Assembly: GCA_964023205.1 (NCBI GenBank) | Contig: OZ026847.1 | Location: 1,252,501-1,316,500 of the forward strand | Reading direction: 5' to 3' | Length of the DNA stretch: 64,000 bases | Source of the DNA: Lutraria lutraria | Lineage: Eukaryota; Mollusca; Bivalvia; Venerida; Mactridae | Part shown: in pieces, positions 1 through 10,380 of the stretch | Layout: each line of letters opens with the position of its first letter | Position numbering within the stretch: position 1 is the first letter of the stretch | Translations under genes and position numbers: made by a program | The notes under the pieces: generated by a model | The model's input: only the letters and a program-made list of their open reading frames with translations | Told to the model about the DNA's origin: nothing | Database searches by the model: none

Positions 1-317
1 TAATAAAACAGACAGGGTCATTGATAGACTAGCACCTGTCTACATAATCTGTTACTCTATGCTTATAAAAACAAAAGCAATTTAGTCATAAACTTATTAT
101 CACTGTAAATCAATAAAATTTATGACCCCACTTTTTGACTAGGTGTCAAGTCTACAGACCGTGACCAGACTGGTTTTATCTGATTAGGGGCAATAAAATA
201 ATTAAGAGATTAGACCACATGTGGATTTTGGGGGGGGGGTCACTAATATAGTAGCTGTTCAATGTCTTTAAATGAAAATATATGATTTTTCAAAAAAAAA
301 AATGTGCGTGAAATTAG
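1..317. other. AT-rich DNA, no gene seen
   Basis: Unassigned AT-rich sequence with a short poly-G run near 229-238. I see no open frame, RNA gene or recognisable repeat before the satellite begins at about 318. Confidence 0.5.
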
Positions 318-720
318 ACGCTGCTGGGCTGCCAACTTCACGCTGCTAGCAGCGGCTAATTTCAAATTGAAAAAAAAAATGAAAATCATATATTTTTAGT
401 TAATTAATGTTTAAACAACAGACTGACATTATTTTATGCATTCTGAAGTATTTTTCTTGATTTGTTGTGAAGTTTATCTGTAGAAATATAGATTACGCTG
501 TTACGCTGCTGGGCTGCCAACTTCACGCTGCTAGCAGCGGCTAATTTCACATTGAAAAAAAATATATGAAAATTATATATTTTCTGTTAATTAATGTTTA
601 AACAACAGACTGACATTATTTTATGCATTCTTAAGTATTTTTCTTGATTTGTTGTGAAGTTTATCTGTAGAAATATAGATTACGCTGTGACGCTGCTAGG
701 CTGCCAACTTCACAAAAAAA
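318..720. repeat. 185-bp tandem satellite, two copies plus a partial third
   Basis: Successive copies start at 318, 503 and 690 (spacing 185 and 187 bp). Each begins ACGCTGCTGGGCTGCCAAC, continues with a GCTGCTAGCAGCGG segment, then an AT-rich body ending in ATTTGTTGTGAAGTTTATCTG. The first two copies are almost identical; the third stops after the GC-rich head. Confidence 0.85.
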
Positions 721-859
721 AAGAAAAATGTGTAAGTTCTCATCTAATGAACGTTAAAGGTATAAAATCGAATTATATCATCGATTCGTAAGTGTTTAGC
801 CGGATTTCTTGTGCATTTTATGTTTGACTATAATAGTCCGCTATGCGGCCGCTACACTG

Positions 860-1206
860 CCAGATTCACAAAATCGATAAAATCGTATTTTTTTCTTCTA
901 ATAAACATGACAGCAACATAATGTTATTACTTCATGCGTTTTTAAGTTTTTGCATGATTTGTGGTGCAGTTTAACTGTAGAAATATATTAAGCTGCTTGG
1001 CTGCTAGGCTGCTAGGCTGCTGGGCTGCTAACTTCACGCTGCTGGGCTGCTAGGCTGCTGGGCTGCCAACTTCACGCTGCTGGGCTGCTAGGCTGCTGGG
1101 CTGCTAGGCTGCTGGGCTGCCAACTTCACGCTGCTAGGCTGCTAGGCTGCTGGGCTGCCAACTTCACGCTGCTAGGCTGCTAGGCTGCTGGGCTGCCAAC
1201 TTCACG
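860..1206. repeat. Diverged satellite copy followed by a GCTGCTGG/GCTGCTAG array
   Basis: From about 890 to 990 the sequence is a diverged copy of the AT-rich body of the satellite at 318-720. It then runs into an array built from 8-bp GCTGCTGG and GCTGCTAG units, punctuated by CCAACTTCAC. The CAACTTCAC marker recurs at spacings of 38, 54 (38+16), 38 and 38 bp. The GC-rich head of the satellite therefore seems to have expanded locally. Confidence 0.8.
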
Positions 1207-2308
1207 GACATTCTAGAATAACCATAATCATATTACAGTTTGACAGTATATTTCAGATTTTAATGTGTACACACAGTGTGTTTGCTATCCACAACTGTAT
1301 TACAAACACTTTTCTTCATACAAAAAGTCTTTTAAAATTGATTTGAAGTTCCCGAAATGTTCAAATCAAATTTAACTCTGTTGTATTCCATTAAACTGAC
1401 ATATAACATACAATTAGCTTGTCTATATTTCAGAAGCATAAGTGTTTATATTTTCCTACCGCACGATGGTATTTTACAAGATAGAACTTTCTTGACGTCA
1501 CTAATACATAATTTTGACTGAGTTGTTGTACTCGCAATGAACGAATTAAGTGACAAGTAATTATCTATTATTGAAGGAACAAACACGTGAAAATGTCCCC
1601 GGGACACTGGAAAATGAAGGCAACATTAGATATTCAGCTGGAATGACTATTTACACCCTCTGATGTGCCAAATGTGAAATATGATATACACAGAGATAAT
1701 AAGAATCAATTAACATCTTACTGATATTTAATGTTAGAAATGTTGTTTTGTTAGTTCAGTAGGTACGAGGTACGAGGAACTTAATTAGTTTTCATTTCAG
1801 GGAAGGGAAGGGACAACTGAGGACACACGCGATGTTCTTAGTACTTGCTGCTCGTTAGATGTTAATTCTCTATTTTAAGGCTCGTTAATCGGCTAATTTG
1901 CAATGTATCCTAATGTAAAAATAGATTCATCAACTCGTGCAGTGACTCTGTTTATTGAGTGGGAAGGTCGAACTAATTTCTGCCTATAACGTTTTTTTGA
2001 ATGTTAATTACACGACTTGCAAGTTGACAAAGCGCGTGCGGCTGTCTTTCTTTGAATATTGTTAGAAGTTAATCATTAAATTTAGTCATGAAAGATTATC
2101 ACGATATAGACTGAACTTTATATTGTCTTATACATGAACAAACACATTGATGATACAGCAATTATAGGACGTTACCATATTGTCAGATTCGTAGAGTCTG
2201 AAAAAAAAGTTATTTACCAACGATTAAGCATTTTTAATTCTTCGAAGTACATGATATGGGTGTTAAGCTGAAGTTAAATCGCTATATAGTGTGTATACGA
2301 GAATATTG
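1207..2308. other. AT-rich DNA, nothing identified
   Basis: No convincing open frame, RNA gene or repeat was seen apart from a short direct repeat near 1765-1780. Confidence 0.5.
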
Positions 2309-2490
2309 TACAGTGTAAACCCTATATATCAATACTCTTTTGGATGAGTAAAAATTATATTGAGAGGTCGAGAGGTTGATGCTGTAGAGAGGTTAAATTA
2401 ATAGATAAATCATGCAGTGGGAAAAATCATGTTGCTATCGAAGGGAAGTTGTTGCTCAAGAGAGGGTCGCTTTGGAGAGGTTGTACTGTA
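2309..2490 (+). mobile_element. Short MITE-like element, TACAGT...ACTGTA ends (family 1)
   Basis: The left end reads TACAGTGTAAACC and the right end GAGAGGTTGTACTGTA, imperfect inverted termini bounded by TA. The interior has GGTTGTTGCTC-type repeats shared with elements at 12920, 14048, 35658, 46442 and 59049. TA duplications with CAGT-type ends are typical of pogo/Tigger-like Tc1-mariner elements, so a non-autonomous derivative is the likely identity. No coding capacity. Confidence 0.6.
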
Positions 2491-4244
2491 TGTAGCATTA
2501 TTACAAAATGTTTAATGCGTCCTTGGGTTATTATCTATTGCATGTGCATTTCATAATTATATGAAACCAAATATTTATAATACTTTATTTGTAAATGAAA
2601 CTGGTACCTTTTATAAAGCATTGCATGTAATGAATACCAATGTTGTCTGTGCAAATAATTCCGAAAAAAAACGTTCATATGTTATCTAATAGAAATTTGC
2701 CGCGGGTAATTCAATGAGATTTCGAGAGTCGCTCTAATTAGCGCTTATAGAGTACTTCAATTTGTCGAGAGAACTGAACTTTAGCACATACCACTAATAA
2801 AAGATAAATTTGATGGTGCACATAATGATAGAATTGGTCGATATAGAAACTGTATTAAGACATTCGTTCAGTCATATGTATTTTTATAACGAAACATTAA
2901 GTTCCTCAATATTCACAAATCAATACATTTTGTAGAAAGCAAGATGTAATTCTTGTGTGTTAATCATATTGCTCTAGTACACATCAAGGCAAAAAGGTGC
3001 AATTTGATATAATATTAATAATACTCAGACGTTTACTCGAATTCTGAAATAATGCAAAAAAACGATGACGTGCTATTTGTTCGCTCATGTGTGCGTGCAA
3101 TGGTGTGCAAGCATGTGTTGTGATTCAGTACGTTTTTTTTTTTCACAAAATGTGCCATTTCAAATTAGAAAATGTTTGATCTTGTCCAGCAGAAAATGCT
3201 ATATACTAGTATGTGTATATACCAGACAGTGATGCAGAACACAAACTTATGTATAACCATATGTATACAGTAAATATCTCTTATATAATTTAAGTAGCCA
3301 ATGTTGTATTCCCCCAGTAGTTCCATACATGATACATTTCATGACAGTTTCATGTTGAATGGAAATGTGTCTATAATTACAATGTTACTGTAGTCTTTTA
3401 CATTGGTAATATATAATTGAATCACCATATAACACGCACATGTCGCTCATAAATTGAACCTTACAGAAATGTATGTATCATTGAGAACAAATCCAGTTCT
3501 TTGTTCTGTCTATCCTTCTATATCTAAATATAGAGTTCATTATATCATAGTTCTCTTACAGTGTATTTTATATAACGTGCGAAATAACGCGACGCGAAAA
3601 TAATCTGACATATAAAGATAATGTTACAACGTAATATAACTGAATTAAACAACCTTTCTGGCCACTCCATTCCAGCCATTATGTAAGACAAGACATGGAC
3701 ACAGGACAAATTCTCATCGTTAGTCAAAATATATGTTCATTTTAAAAATGAGCGGATATAACATCATTCAGTATAATAAAGAACACACATTGGCGTGAGC
3801 TTTTGAGAATGTCAATGTGGTAACAAGAATTTAAGTCAATTACATAACACTGGCCATAACAAAATGTGAAAGAACATTGTGAGGTCATGCTACATGTAAG
3901 ATACATTATTATGTAGCTGACTAAACCACGTTACGCCATTGGACACTTTTCGTTACAAGCCTTGAACTGTAACTATACTTGCCGATTTTTTATTTAATAT
4001 TTGACAACATCAACGCATGAGACACAAGCAATAATATAATAATTTTATATTAATGCACGCTTCTAATTCCCAGGACGTTTTGAGCAGTGCTTGACAGGAT
4101 ATGTGAAAATCAATTTAATAATACGCTCTTGAGCAGGCGAGTGAAACTTTAGGCAAATATTGGTTTATGGTATGTTTTGTGTGCTGTAAGTTAATATTCG
4201 CTAGATAGAGAAAACAGATTGTAGAAATATTGTTGATATGGTGC
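2491..4244. other. AT-rich DNA, nothing identified
   Basis: No open frame worth reporting and no obvious repeat. The 60-codon minus-strand frame near 3545-3727 has no protein-like features that I recognise. Confidence 0.45.
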
Positions 4245-4395
4245 CAAAATTTAAATCTTGACAGTTCAAGTCACAAACAAGAATTCATAAATCCGAGTAA
4301 AAAAATCATCCCATCTGTTTTGTATCCGACTTAGCGGTAAAAACAATTTAGATTTTAAATTACTTATACAAAAATACACTTTCATACAAATTATT
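4245..4395 (+). repeat. Dispersed repeat A, forward copy
   Basis: About 145 bp that reappear as the reverse complement at 8876-9015. Shared landmarks include AAGAATTCATAAATCCGAG and TATCCGACTTAGCGGTAAAA. The other copy carries an extra segment of about 20 bp in the middle. Probably a piece of an old dispersed element. Confidence 0.7.
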
Positions 4396-4440
4396 GTGTA
4401 ATGAAAACATAATAATATATACCTTTCATCTTTCGTTCAT

Positions 4441-4590
4441 ACTGCAGAAACGTTCTATATACATATATTGCTATTTCCCCTTTGGGACTATGCTAATTAC
4501 TCTCAATACCTCCACCACATTTTAGCGTCAATGGTCAAAACAGGGAACGATTTGGGACATGCTACATAATACAAGCATGAATTTTACTGT
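4441..4590 (+). repeat. Dispersed repeat B, forward copy
   Basis: About 150 bp matching the reverse complement of 6075-6232. Landmarks are ATATATTGCTATTTCCC, CCACATTTTAGCGTC and AACGATTTGGGACATGCT. The pair brackets about 1.5 kb, an arrangement expected of the terminal inverted repeats of an old DNA transposon. Confidence 0.7.
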
Positions 4591-5010
4591 ATATAGATTG
4601 GTGTGATCGTTTAGATAGCCGACTTAGGAATCACATGCCGAACATTAGAAATATTTGAAGTGGCTCCGATTCAATGAGTGCAAGCTCGATACAAAAAATG
4701 ATGTTACTGTATGATGCCGGACACCGTATATATATATGTAAAGTATTTATAATGCTAAATTATTACGTACGCATGGCTATGAGCAATAGCCTATAATGAA
4801 TGAGCAGTAACCATAGCGACCTTTCACGCTGTCAAGACAATCGGTGGAAAGTGTGACATTTTTCAATTCCATAAAATGTGTTCCTTTTGGAATAAATGAT
4901 TTTTTGACATGTGCCCAAAACATGATTCTGAACATTATAACTATGCTCGGTATTCTCCTGAAATAATGTGCTGTGTTCCTGTCGATTTTTATGACTAGTG
5001 ATCCTCCCAG
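4591..5010. other. Interior of the repeat-B pair, nothing else identified
   Basis: AT-rich sequence between the left repeat-B arm and the possible coding relic. No independent feature seen. Confidence 0.4.
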
Positions 5011-5241
5011 TTAATGATATTTTCTGTTTTTCATTCTGTTCGTCAAAATACGAGCAGCCAAGTCTAATTTGTCTCTATTTTTTACTTTGCCTTTTTGTAC
5101 ACATCTTAAAAATGTTTTGCCAACCTCCCATGTTACATTTTTTGGTCCTAAGGGCCGTATATGACGGATAGATGTTTCTAGGAAATGTAACAAGTTTAAC
5201 TCGATTCCAGTTAGGAATGGTTTTAAATATAGACGTAAACA
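5011..5241 (-). pseudogene. Possible decayed coding segment inside the repeat-B pair
   Basis: A minus-strand frame of about 76 codons with no ATG start. It reads as ordinary protein rather than low-complexity sequence and includes stretches such as RPLGPKNVTWEVGKTFLRC and DKLDLAARILTNRMKNRKY before the stop. A second minus frame over the same DNA is also partly open, so the evidence for this frame is weak. It lies between inverted repeat-B arms (4441-4590 and 6075-6232), where a transposon protein would be expected. I do not recognise the family and assign no function. It could be a transposase relic or chance. Confidence 0.25.
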
Positions 5242-6074
5242 TCACTGTAAAGATTTTCTGTCGTCATTGATTTGTACGGATCTAATATATAATGTGTGGA
5301 TTAACTTGTTTTCCCTTTCTTCTACAAGATACACAGAGACACGGTCCTATTAAGAAACAAGATGTTTAGATTTAGTGTTGCCTTTTTGAAGTTGTAAGAT
5401 TAATTACTTGTAGTAAATATAAAATGAATAATAAATGGAGGAAATTATAAACGATACTTTCTTTGCTCACACCACGGGTCTCTATACCTGTAAATATGTA
5501 TTCGATTACAGTGTGACAGTTCATGTCGGATTACATGTACTATTAATTTTCCAATTTGTTCGTTTCATTGATTTCATTTACGACAGACAATTATATTCAA
5601 ATTATATTTTAATATTAGTACTGTTGTACTGATGTTACAATGCAATAATATAATTATTTGTCCCATTGATATTGTGTCATATAACGGTGAATGTTCGACT
5701 CTAGTTTTTCGTTTATGCCATTAAACAGATACAAGTAAACGTAATAAAGGAGTGTGATACCAACAAAGCAAGGAAGACAATTCTACTTTAACTACTTCAC
5801 CGTTCCTTCAAGAGTAGTCAAACTTACAATATGCTGCAAACAAATACTATTGTCATAAAATAAACACGAAATAGATAGTTCCTTCTTGTCTGACAATGTC
5901 ATTTGCAGACAGCATCTGCCTTGTAAATATACTCATGTCTGTTTTTCTGAAGAGTAAATCCATTGTAATGTTTGCATTACTAAAGGCATGGATGCACGTG
6001 TTTTTTTTAATAGATTTACGGCGAAATTAGTTTTCTGTCTAGGTATAGGTTGCCAGAGGTATATCACATGAGCG
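5242..6074. other. Interior of the repeat-B pair, nothing identified
   Basis: AT-rich. A 65-codon plus-strand frame at 5435-5632 is hydrophobic but not recognisable, and I do not support it as a gene. Confidence 0.4.
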
Positions 6075-6232
6075 CATACCGGACTATTCATGGTGTCTTA
6101 TGAAGCATGTCCCAAATCGTTTCCTGTTTGTCTTAACTTTTGACCATCGACGCTAAAATGTGGAGGAGGTATAGAATGCAGACAGCCCAACATGGGAAAT
6201 AGCAATATATTGTATATTGAACATATCTGCAT
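6075..6232 (-). repeat. Dispersed repeat B, inverted copy
   Basis: Reverse-complement counterpart of 4441-4590, with the same landmarks (AGCATGTCCCAAATCGTTTC, GACGCTAAAATGTGG, GGGAAATAGCAATATATTG). Differences are scattered substitutions and small indels, so the pair is old. Confidence 0.7.
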
Positions 6233-6339
6233 TATTTTTCTTTACAGCTCTGTTCACTACTAAAATATTATAATAAACCTACTTATGTACGACAATTCAT
6301 TTGCGTTTGTGGTAAAGTTGAAAAAGAAAATGAAAAAAA

Positions 6340-6440
6340 AGACATCCGGTGCGATTCGAACTCGCGATAAAATGTTCGCTGTAGAGCAATTCATAAGGCT
6401 TTACCGACCATAAGCACTCGATTCCGTGATTTTTATACGA
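6340..6440 (-). mobile_element. Possible tRNA-derived SINE head
   Basis: The reverse complement contains a T-arm-like internal promoter box (GAGTTCGAATC) preceded by a D-arm-like region containing GCCTTATGAATTGCTC, the layout of a tRNA-derived SINE. Box A is poor, and no complete cloverleaf can be drawn, so this is not a tRNA gene. The outer 33 bp (CACGGAATCGAGTGC region) recur inverted at 7632-7664, consistent with repetitive origin. Confidence 0.4.
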
Positions 6441-6671
6441 AAATAAAGTTTCCTTTTAAAAAGGAAAGGCTTGGCTGGTTGTTGCTGATAAAAGTTAGTT
6501 CTGATACCATAACTAAATTGATTCATTTTATTTCGTCTTGTTGACCATTTTAGTTATGGAATTGTCCTCTTTCAAAGTCAACAGGTAGTCTGAAACATCG
6601 GTATATTTTTCTATTTATAGATTTTCCTATAATTCATCGTACTGTACACACGTTTTAAATTGCACCAGAGA

Positions 6672-7185
6672 AAGCGTTTCGCAAGTTAAATTATAGTAGG
6701 GGTGTATTTCATTAATTAATTAATCCTCCGCTTATTACCTTCAGCAATTATGTTGATAATTAAACAAAGAGCTAGTAAAGTAAAAATAATTGAGACTGCG
6801 TTAATATCTCTTATCTTTTCGTGCCTTAACGGTTGATGGAACATGCCGATTTATAGTGAAACACCCCGATTTTACAATGAAATCGCAAATGTGTACATCA
6901 AGATCACGTGACAAAATTATTGGCGGCAATAGCGTTTCGCAGGTTTCATTATAGAAGGGGCTTCCTTAAATTATCTTGAACAATCCTCCGCTAATATGTC
7001 TTTCAGTAATGATTAAAATAATTGATTTAAATATATTGTACATAGTAACAGAAAAAATAGACAGTTTTAAAATGTGTACCTTAACGTGTAATTAATGTTA
7101 ATAGAACAAACCGATCTTTAGTGAAACACCCTGATTTCATAATAGACTAGCACAGTGAAGTTGGTACACTCAAGTCATGTGATAC
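6672..7185 (+). repeat. Diverged 255-bp tandem duplication
   Basis: Two head-to-tail copies (about 6672-6926 and 6927-7185) share in order AGCGTTTCGCA, AATCCTCCGCT, CCTTAACG, CGAT(C)TTTAGTGAAACACC and a terminal tCA(C/T)GTGA. Divergence is substantial, so the duplication is old. A shorter repeat of ACCAATC(A/G)CCGGACT follows at 7208-7255. Confidence 0.65.
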
Positions 7186-7340
7186 CGATTCACACAGTAA
7201 GCGTAAACCAATCACCGGACTGTTAACATATAGCTGGCAACCAATCGCCGGACTCCTAACATTTTTGCACACTTGTACCCAGCTTTCGCATTACAGCTAC
7301 CAGCATCTAGGGAACAACTGCAACTGAAAACAATAGTAAG

Positions 7341-7490
7341 GCTTGGAGCCGTAGCTCCAAGCCAATAAGCGTGTGTCCCGGCTTTCCTTCTAACTGCACG
7401 TGCTTTCCGCGAACCTTGCTTTCGTTGTAGTGTGCCCCAACTTAAACATTTAGACGGCTTTTAAAGGGAAGGCCGGGACACACGCTTATT
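7341..7490. repeat. Nested hairpins
   Basis: A small perfect stem (GGCTTGGAGC / GCTCCAAGCC) at 7341-7364 is followed by a larger inverted repeat. AATAAGCGTGTGTCCCGGC at about 7363-7381 pairs with GCCGGGACACACGCTTATT at about 7472-7490, enclosing roughly 90 bp. This may be a small foldback element or the paired ends of one. Confidence 0.7.
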
Positions 7491-8034
7491 TTGTCACTTC
7501 CGTCAATCGAAAAAATGGCGAGTTTACTAGCTTGTTGTTTTGTTTACACGCAATAAGGGAAACCATTGAAGATTTTTCTTTCGACAGATTTGCGTTGTTT
7601 GATGATTTAAATTGAAAAATAACTTCTATAAACGTATAAAAATCACGGAATCGAGTGCCTATGTAACCAACAGCGCCTACTGGACAACTATAACTGCATT
7701 GCTAAACTACAATACTCACTGTGTGGTAGCACTATACGCAAACAATCAACGGTGTTTACAAGATGGCGGACGCATAAATGTTGTGAGGTAGGTGTCGTTT
7801 GTTTTTGGTCCAAACTTTTTAAAGACGACGTCCTCTACACAATAATATACATGAGATGAAAGAACTTTAAAACGGCAATCGCCGGCTAATAATTGTTTTT
7901 TATCAAACCACGCCGTTTTCAAAAAATCAGTGTCTGAACTTCACGTGTTGAGTTTTTTGAAAAACGAAGCGAGGAAACTGAACAAAACCGACGATTATTC
8001 CGTAAAAATGAATGGATCGACAAAAATACTAAAA
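7491..8034. other. Unassigned DNA with an inverted 33-bp match to 6407-6439
   Basis: Positions 7632-7664 repeat, in inverse orientation, the edge of the SINE-like block at 6340-6440. The remainder has no gene that I can support. Confidence 0.5.
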
Positions 8035-8875
8035 TAGTATCGATAGATCGGGGGCATATTGTTTTTGGCCTCTCTGTTTGTCTGTTTGTACCAAACTTTA
8101 ACCTTGCCTATAAAATCAAAACGCCTGCACCTACATCCATCAAACTTCATATGTAGGTTCCTCATGACAACCTCTACATGACCTGCGTATTTTCAGATCA
8201 GTAGGTCGAAGGTCAAGGTCACAGGGTCATTGTGTTAAAAAAATTCCGACATTTTTTTAGGATACTTCTCCTACATTTTTCATGGGATTTTGACGAAACT
8301 TTCACAGACTTGTTGTTACCAAGAACCACCACGCATATATTTCGGGTTTTGTGATTCGATCATTTTTGACGGATTTATGGCCCTTTGTTTATTTTGTGTG
8401 ATTGTAACAGCGAAATACTCTTGTTTCCTTGTTTTCTCAAGGTATTTTGATAAAACTTTCATGGAACTATTGTTATCGAAATACCCAATGCATGTTGTAA
8501 AGGTTTTATGATTCGATAAATTTTGACCGACTTGTGGCCCTTTGTTTATTTTGTGCATATGTAATATATAGAGAAATACTCTTTTGTTTGCAACTACTTC
8601 TGTATTTCTCAAGGGATTTTTACCAAACTTTGATAGAACTATTGTCACCATGTTCACCAGCACAGATTGTTAGGGTTTTGTGATTTGATCATTTTTAGCA
8701 GATTTACGGCCCTTTGTTTGCCTTACCGAAATTTAACCTTGCCTATTAAATCAAAACGCTACCACCTGCAATCATCCAACTTCATAGCTTTGTTCATCAT
8801 GACAATCTCTACAGGACCTGTGCATTTTCAAAAAGGGCAACCGGAGGGGGCATGGTGTTTATAAAACACATCTTG
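8035..8875 (+). repeat. Long dispersed repeat with internal diverged subrepeats
   Basis: It begins with CGGGGGCATATTGTTTTTGG, contains a GGTCAAGGTCACAGGGTCA segment, and ends with GGGGGCATGGTGTTT and a hairpin-like AACACATCTTGTT. The motif TTGTGATTYGATCATTTTT followed by GGCCCTTTGTTT recurs near 8350 and 8680, and GATTTTGACGAAACTTTCA-type phrases recur three times. Similar GGTCAAGGTCA/GGCCCTTTGTTT phrases are common in marine invertebrate repeats. Open frames on both strands here are shadows of the repeat. Confidence 0.6.
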
Positions 8876-9015
8876 TTGTACATGTAATTTAAAATCTATT
8901 TTTTTTACCGCTAAGTCGGATACAAAATAGATGGTGTGATTTTATTTACATTCTGTTAATGGCTCGGATTTATGAATTCTTGTTTATGACTAGAACTGCC
9001 AAGATTTAAACGTTG
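8876..9015 (-). repeat. Dispersed repeat A, inverted copy
   Basis: Reverse-complement partner of 4245-4395. The repeat at 8035-8875 abuts this copy directly, as if it had inserted at its edge. Confidence 0.7.
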
Positions 9016-9293
9016 TCATCAGGTCAACAATTTATAGTGTATGATGATGAGACAAATGAACATGCTCATAATATATTGATCTGACACATAGTAAAATAGA
9101 CAATATCAAACTGTGATTATAAATAATATAATGAAATTTGTGAAACTATCACAAATTTAGTTTGTTTATACATGCATGCCATCAATTTTTTTATATAGTT
9201 TCAGTTTAAAATAAATTTATAAAGTTGTTTACTAGATTTTTCTATTTGCTTTCTGTATGTAATTTGTATATGCCACAGTCACAGATAACAATA

Positions 9294-9364
9294 TAGACTG
9301 ACTCGCTATTAAGACCACTTTTTGTCAGAACGCAAGGTGGTCTTAATAGAGGAAATTTACTGTA
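9294..9364. mobile_element. Minimal MITE-like hairpin (TA...ACTGTA ends)
   Basis: A 71-bp unit in which TATTAAGACCACTTT pairs with GGTGGTCTTAATA; the right end reads TTTACTGTA. The outer ends resemble the TACAGT...ACTGTA elements elsewhere in the window, but the interior is different. Confidence 0.5.
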
Positions 9365-10204
9365 TTGTATTTATTTTTAAAAAGTAAACACAATCACGAA
9401 CTCAATAATACTCACCCACTGACTATAGATATGCTACTCATGGCTTCTTCTGCAACTACATCCACACAAAAATCTATAAAATGTAGGTTTCCTTGTAATA
9501 ATCTCCAATTTTATAGGCTCAAAATATAAACAAAATATATACCAAATGCTCGCTAGAATGTTAAATTCATTCAGTAAGGAAGCACCACGTAGTATCACTG
9601 TATAATCTGAATCACATCCCGCATGTCGAAGGACGAGTAATTTCATTTAATTCTGTATTCTAATTAGGGTGCTTTTAACAAACTGAAGCAATACATTCTG
9701 ATTAATACAAATCACCAAAAAACCGCACAATATCCTACGAATGTAAGATTTCAGTGAACAAAATTCCATTCGAGCGTCTTCAAACTAAGACTTCTTAATG
9801 AAGTCTTTGGTGACTTTTTAACAGAAGCCACACAATAACAATCATACGGCAAGCTTTCTACTAATATATCTAACTAAATGCCTGGCGAAATGTTTGTGAG
9901 ATATTTGGAGGACATCGATACCGCCTTGTAGTCACATATCAATATTTAGTATTTTCATCATTGTAACAGTCACTGATATTGGAAGTAGAATCCGGTCAAA
10001 GGGCAATCTCATTCGATCTCCACATTTATCAAATTACTCCCCAACATGCCGTAATTGAATATATAAATCAGAATTATTTTGACATATTTATGACTTCAGT
10101 TTCTTACAAGTGCGCTGGTTTAGTCCGTCATTCAGTAAGATGCTCAAGTTAGATATTACATGTCATAAGGTTGACGTATCAATTGCTTTTGTATTGGAAA
10201 CTGA
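9365..10204. other. AT-rich DNA, nothing identified
   Basis: No repeat or protein-like frame supported. Confidence 0.45.
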
Positions 10205-10380
10205 ACGATACTTCAGCTTTCCATGGCCGTCACTCGCTCGGCGCGCATTGTGATGCAGACCTAAGTACTTCGTTTCTCTACATCCGCCATAAAATTGTTA
10301 AACTACAAATGTAGTTCCGTGTTACAGTGTAAGTCTATGTAAATTCAATTTCCATGAGTATTTTCAGTACTTTCAAAATA
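10205..10380 (+). repeat. Dispersed repeat X, unexpanded copy
   Basis: It contains GCCGTCACTCGCTCGGCGCG, GATGCAGACCTAAGTACTTC, CTACATCCGCC and CAGTACTTTC in order. The same order occurs at 18487-18610, at 45875-46170 and, reversed, on both sides of the 39-bp minisatellite at 23.9-25.9 kb. Here the segment equivalent to the 39-bp unit (about 10311-10350) is present once. Function unknown; probably a non-autonomous mobile element. Confidence 0.75.
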
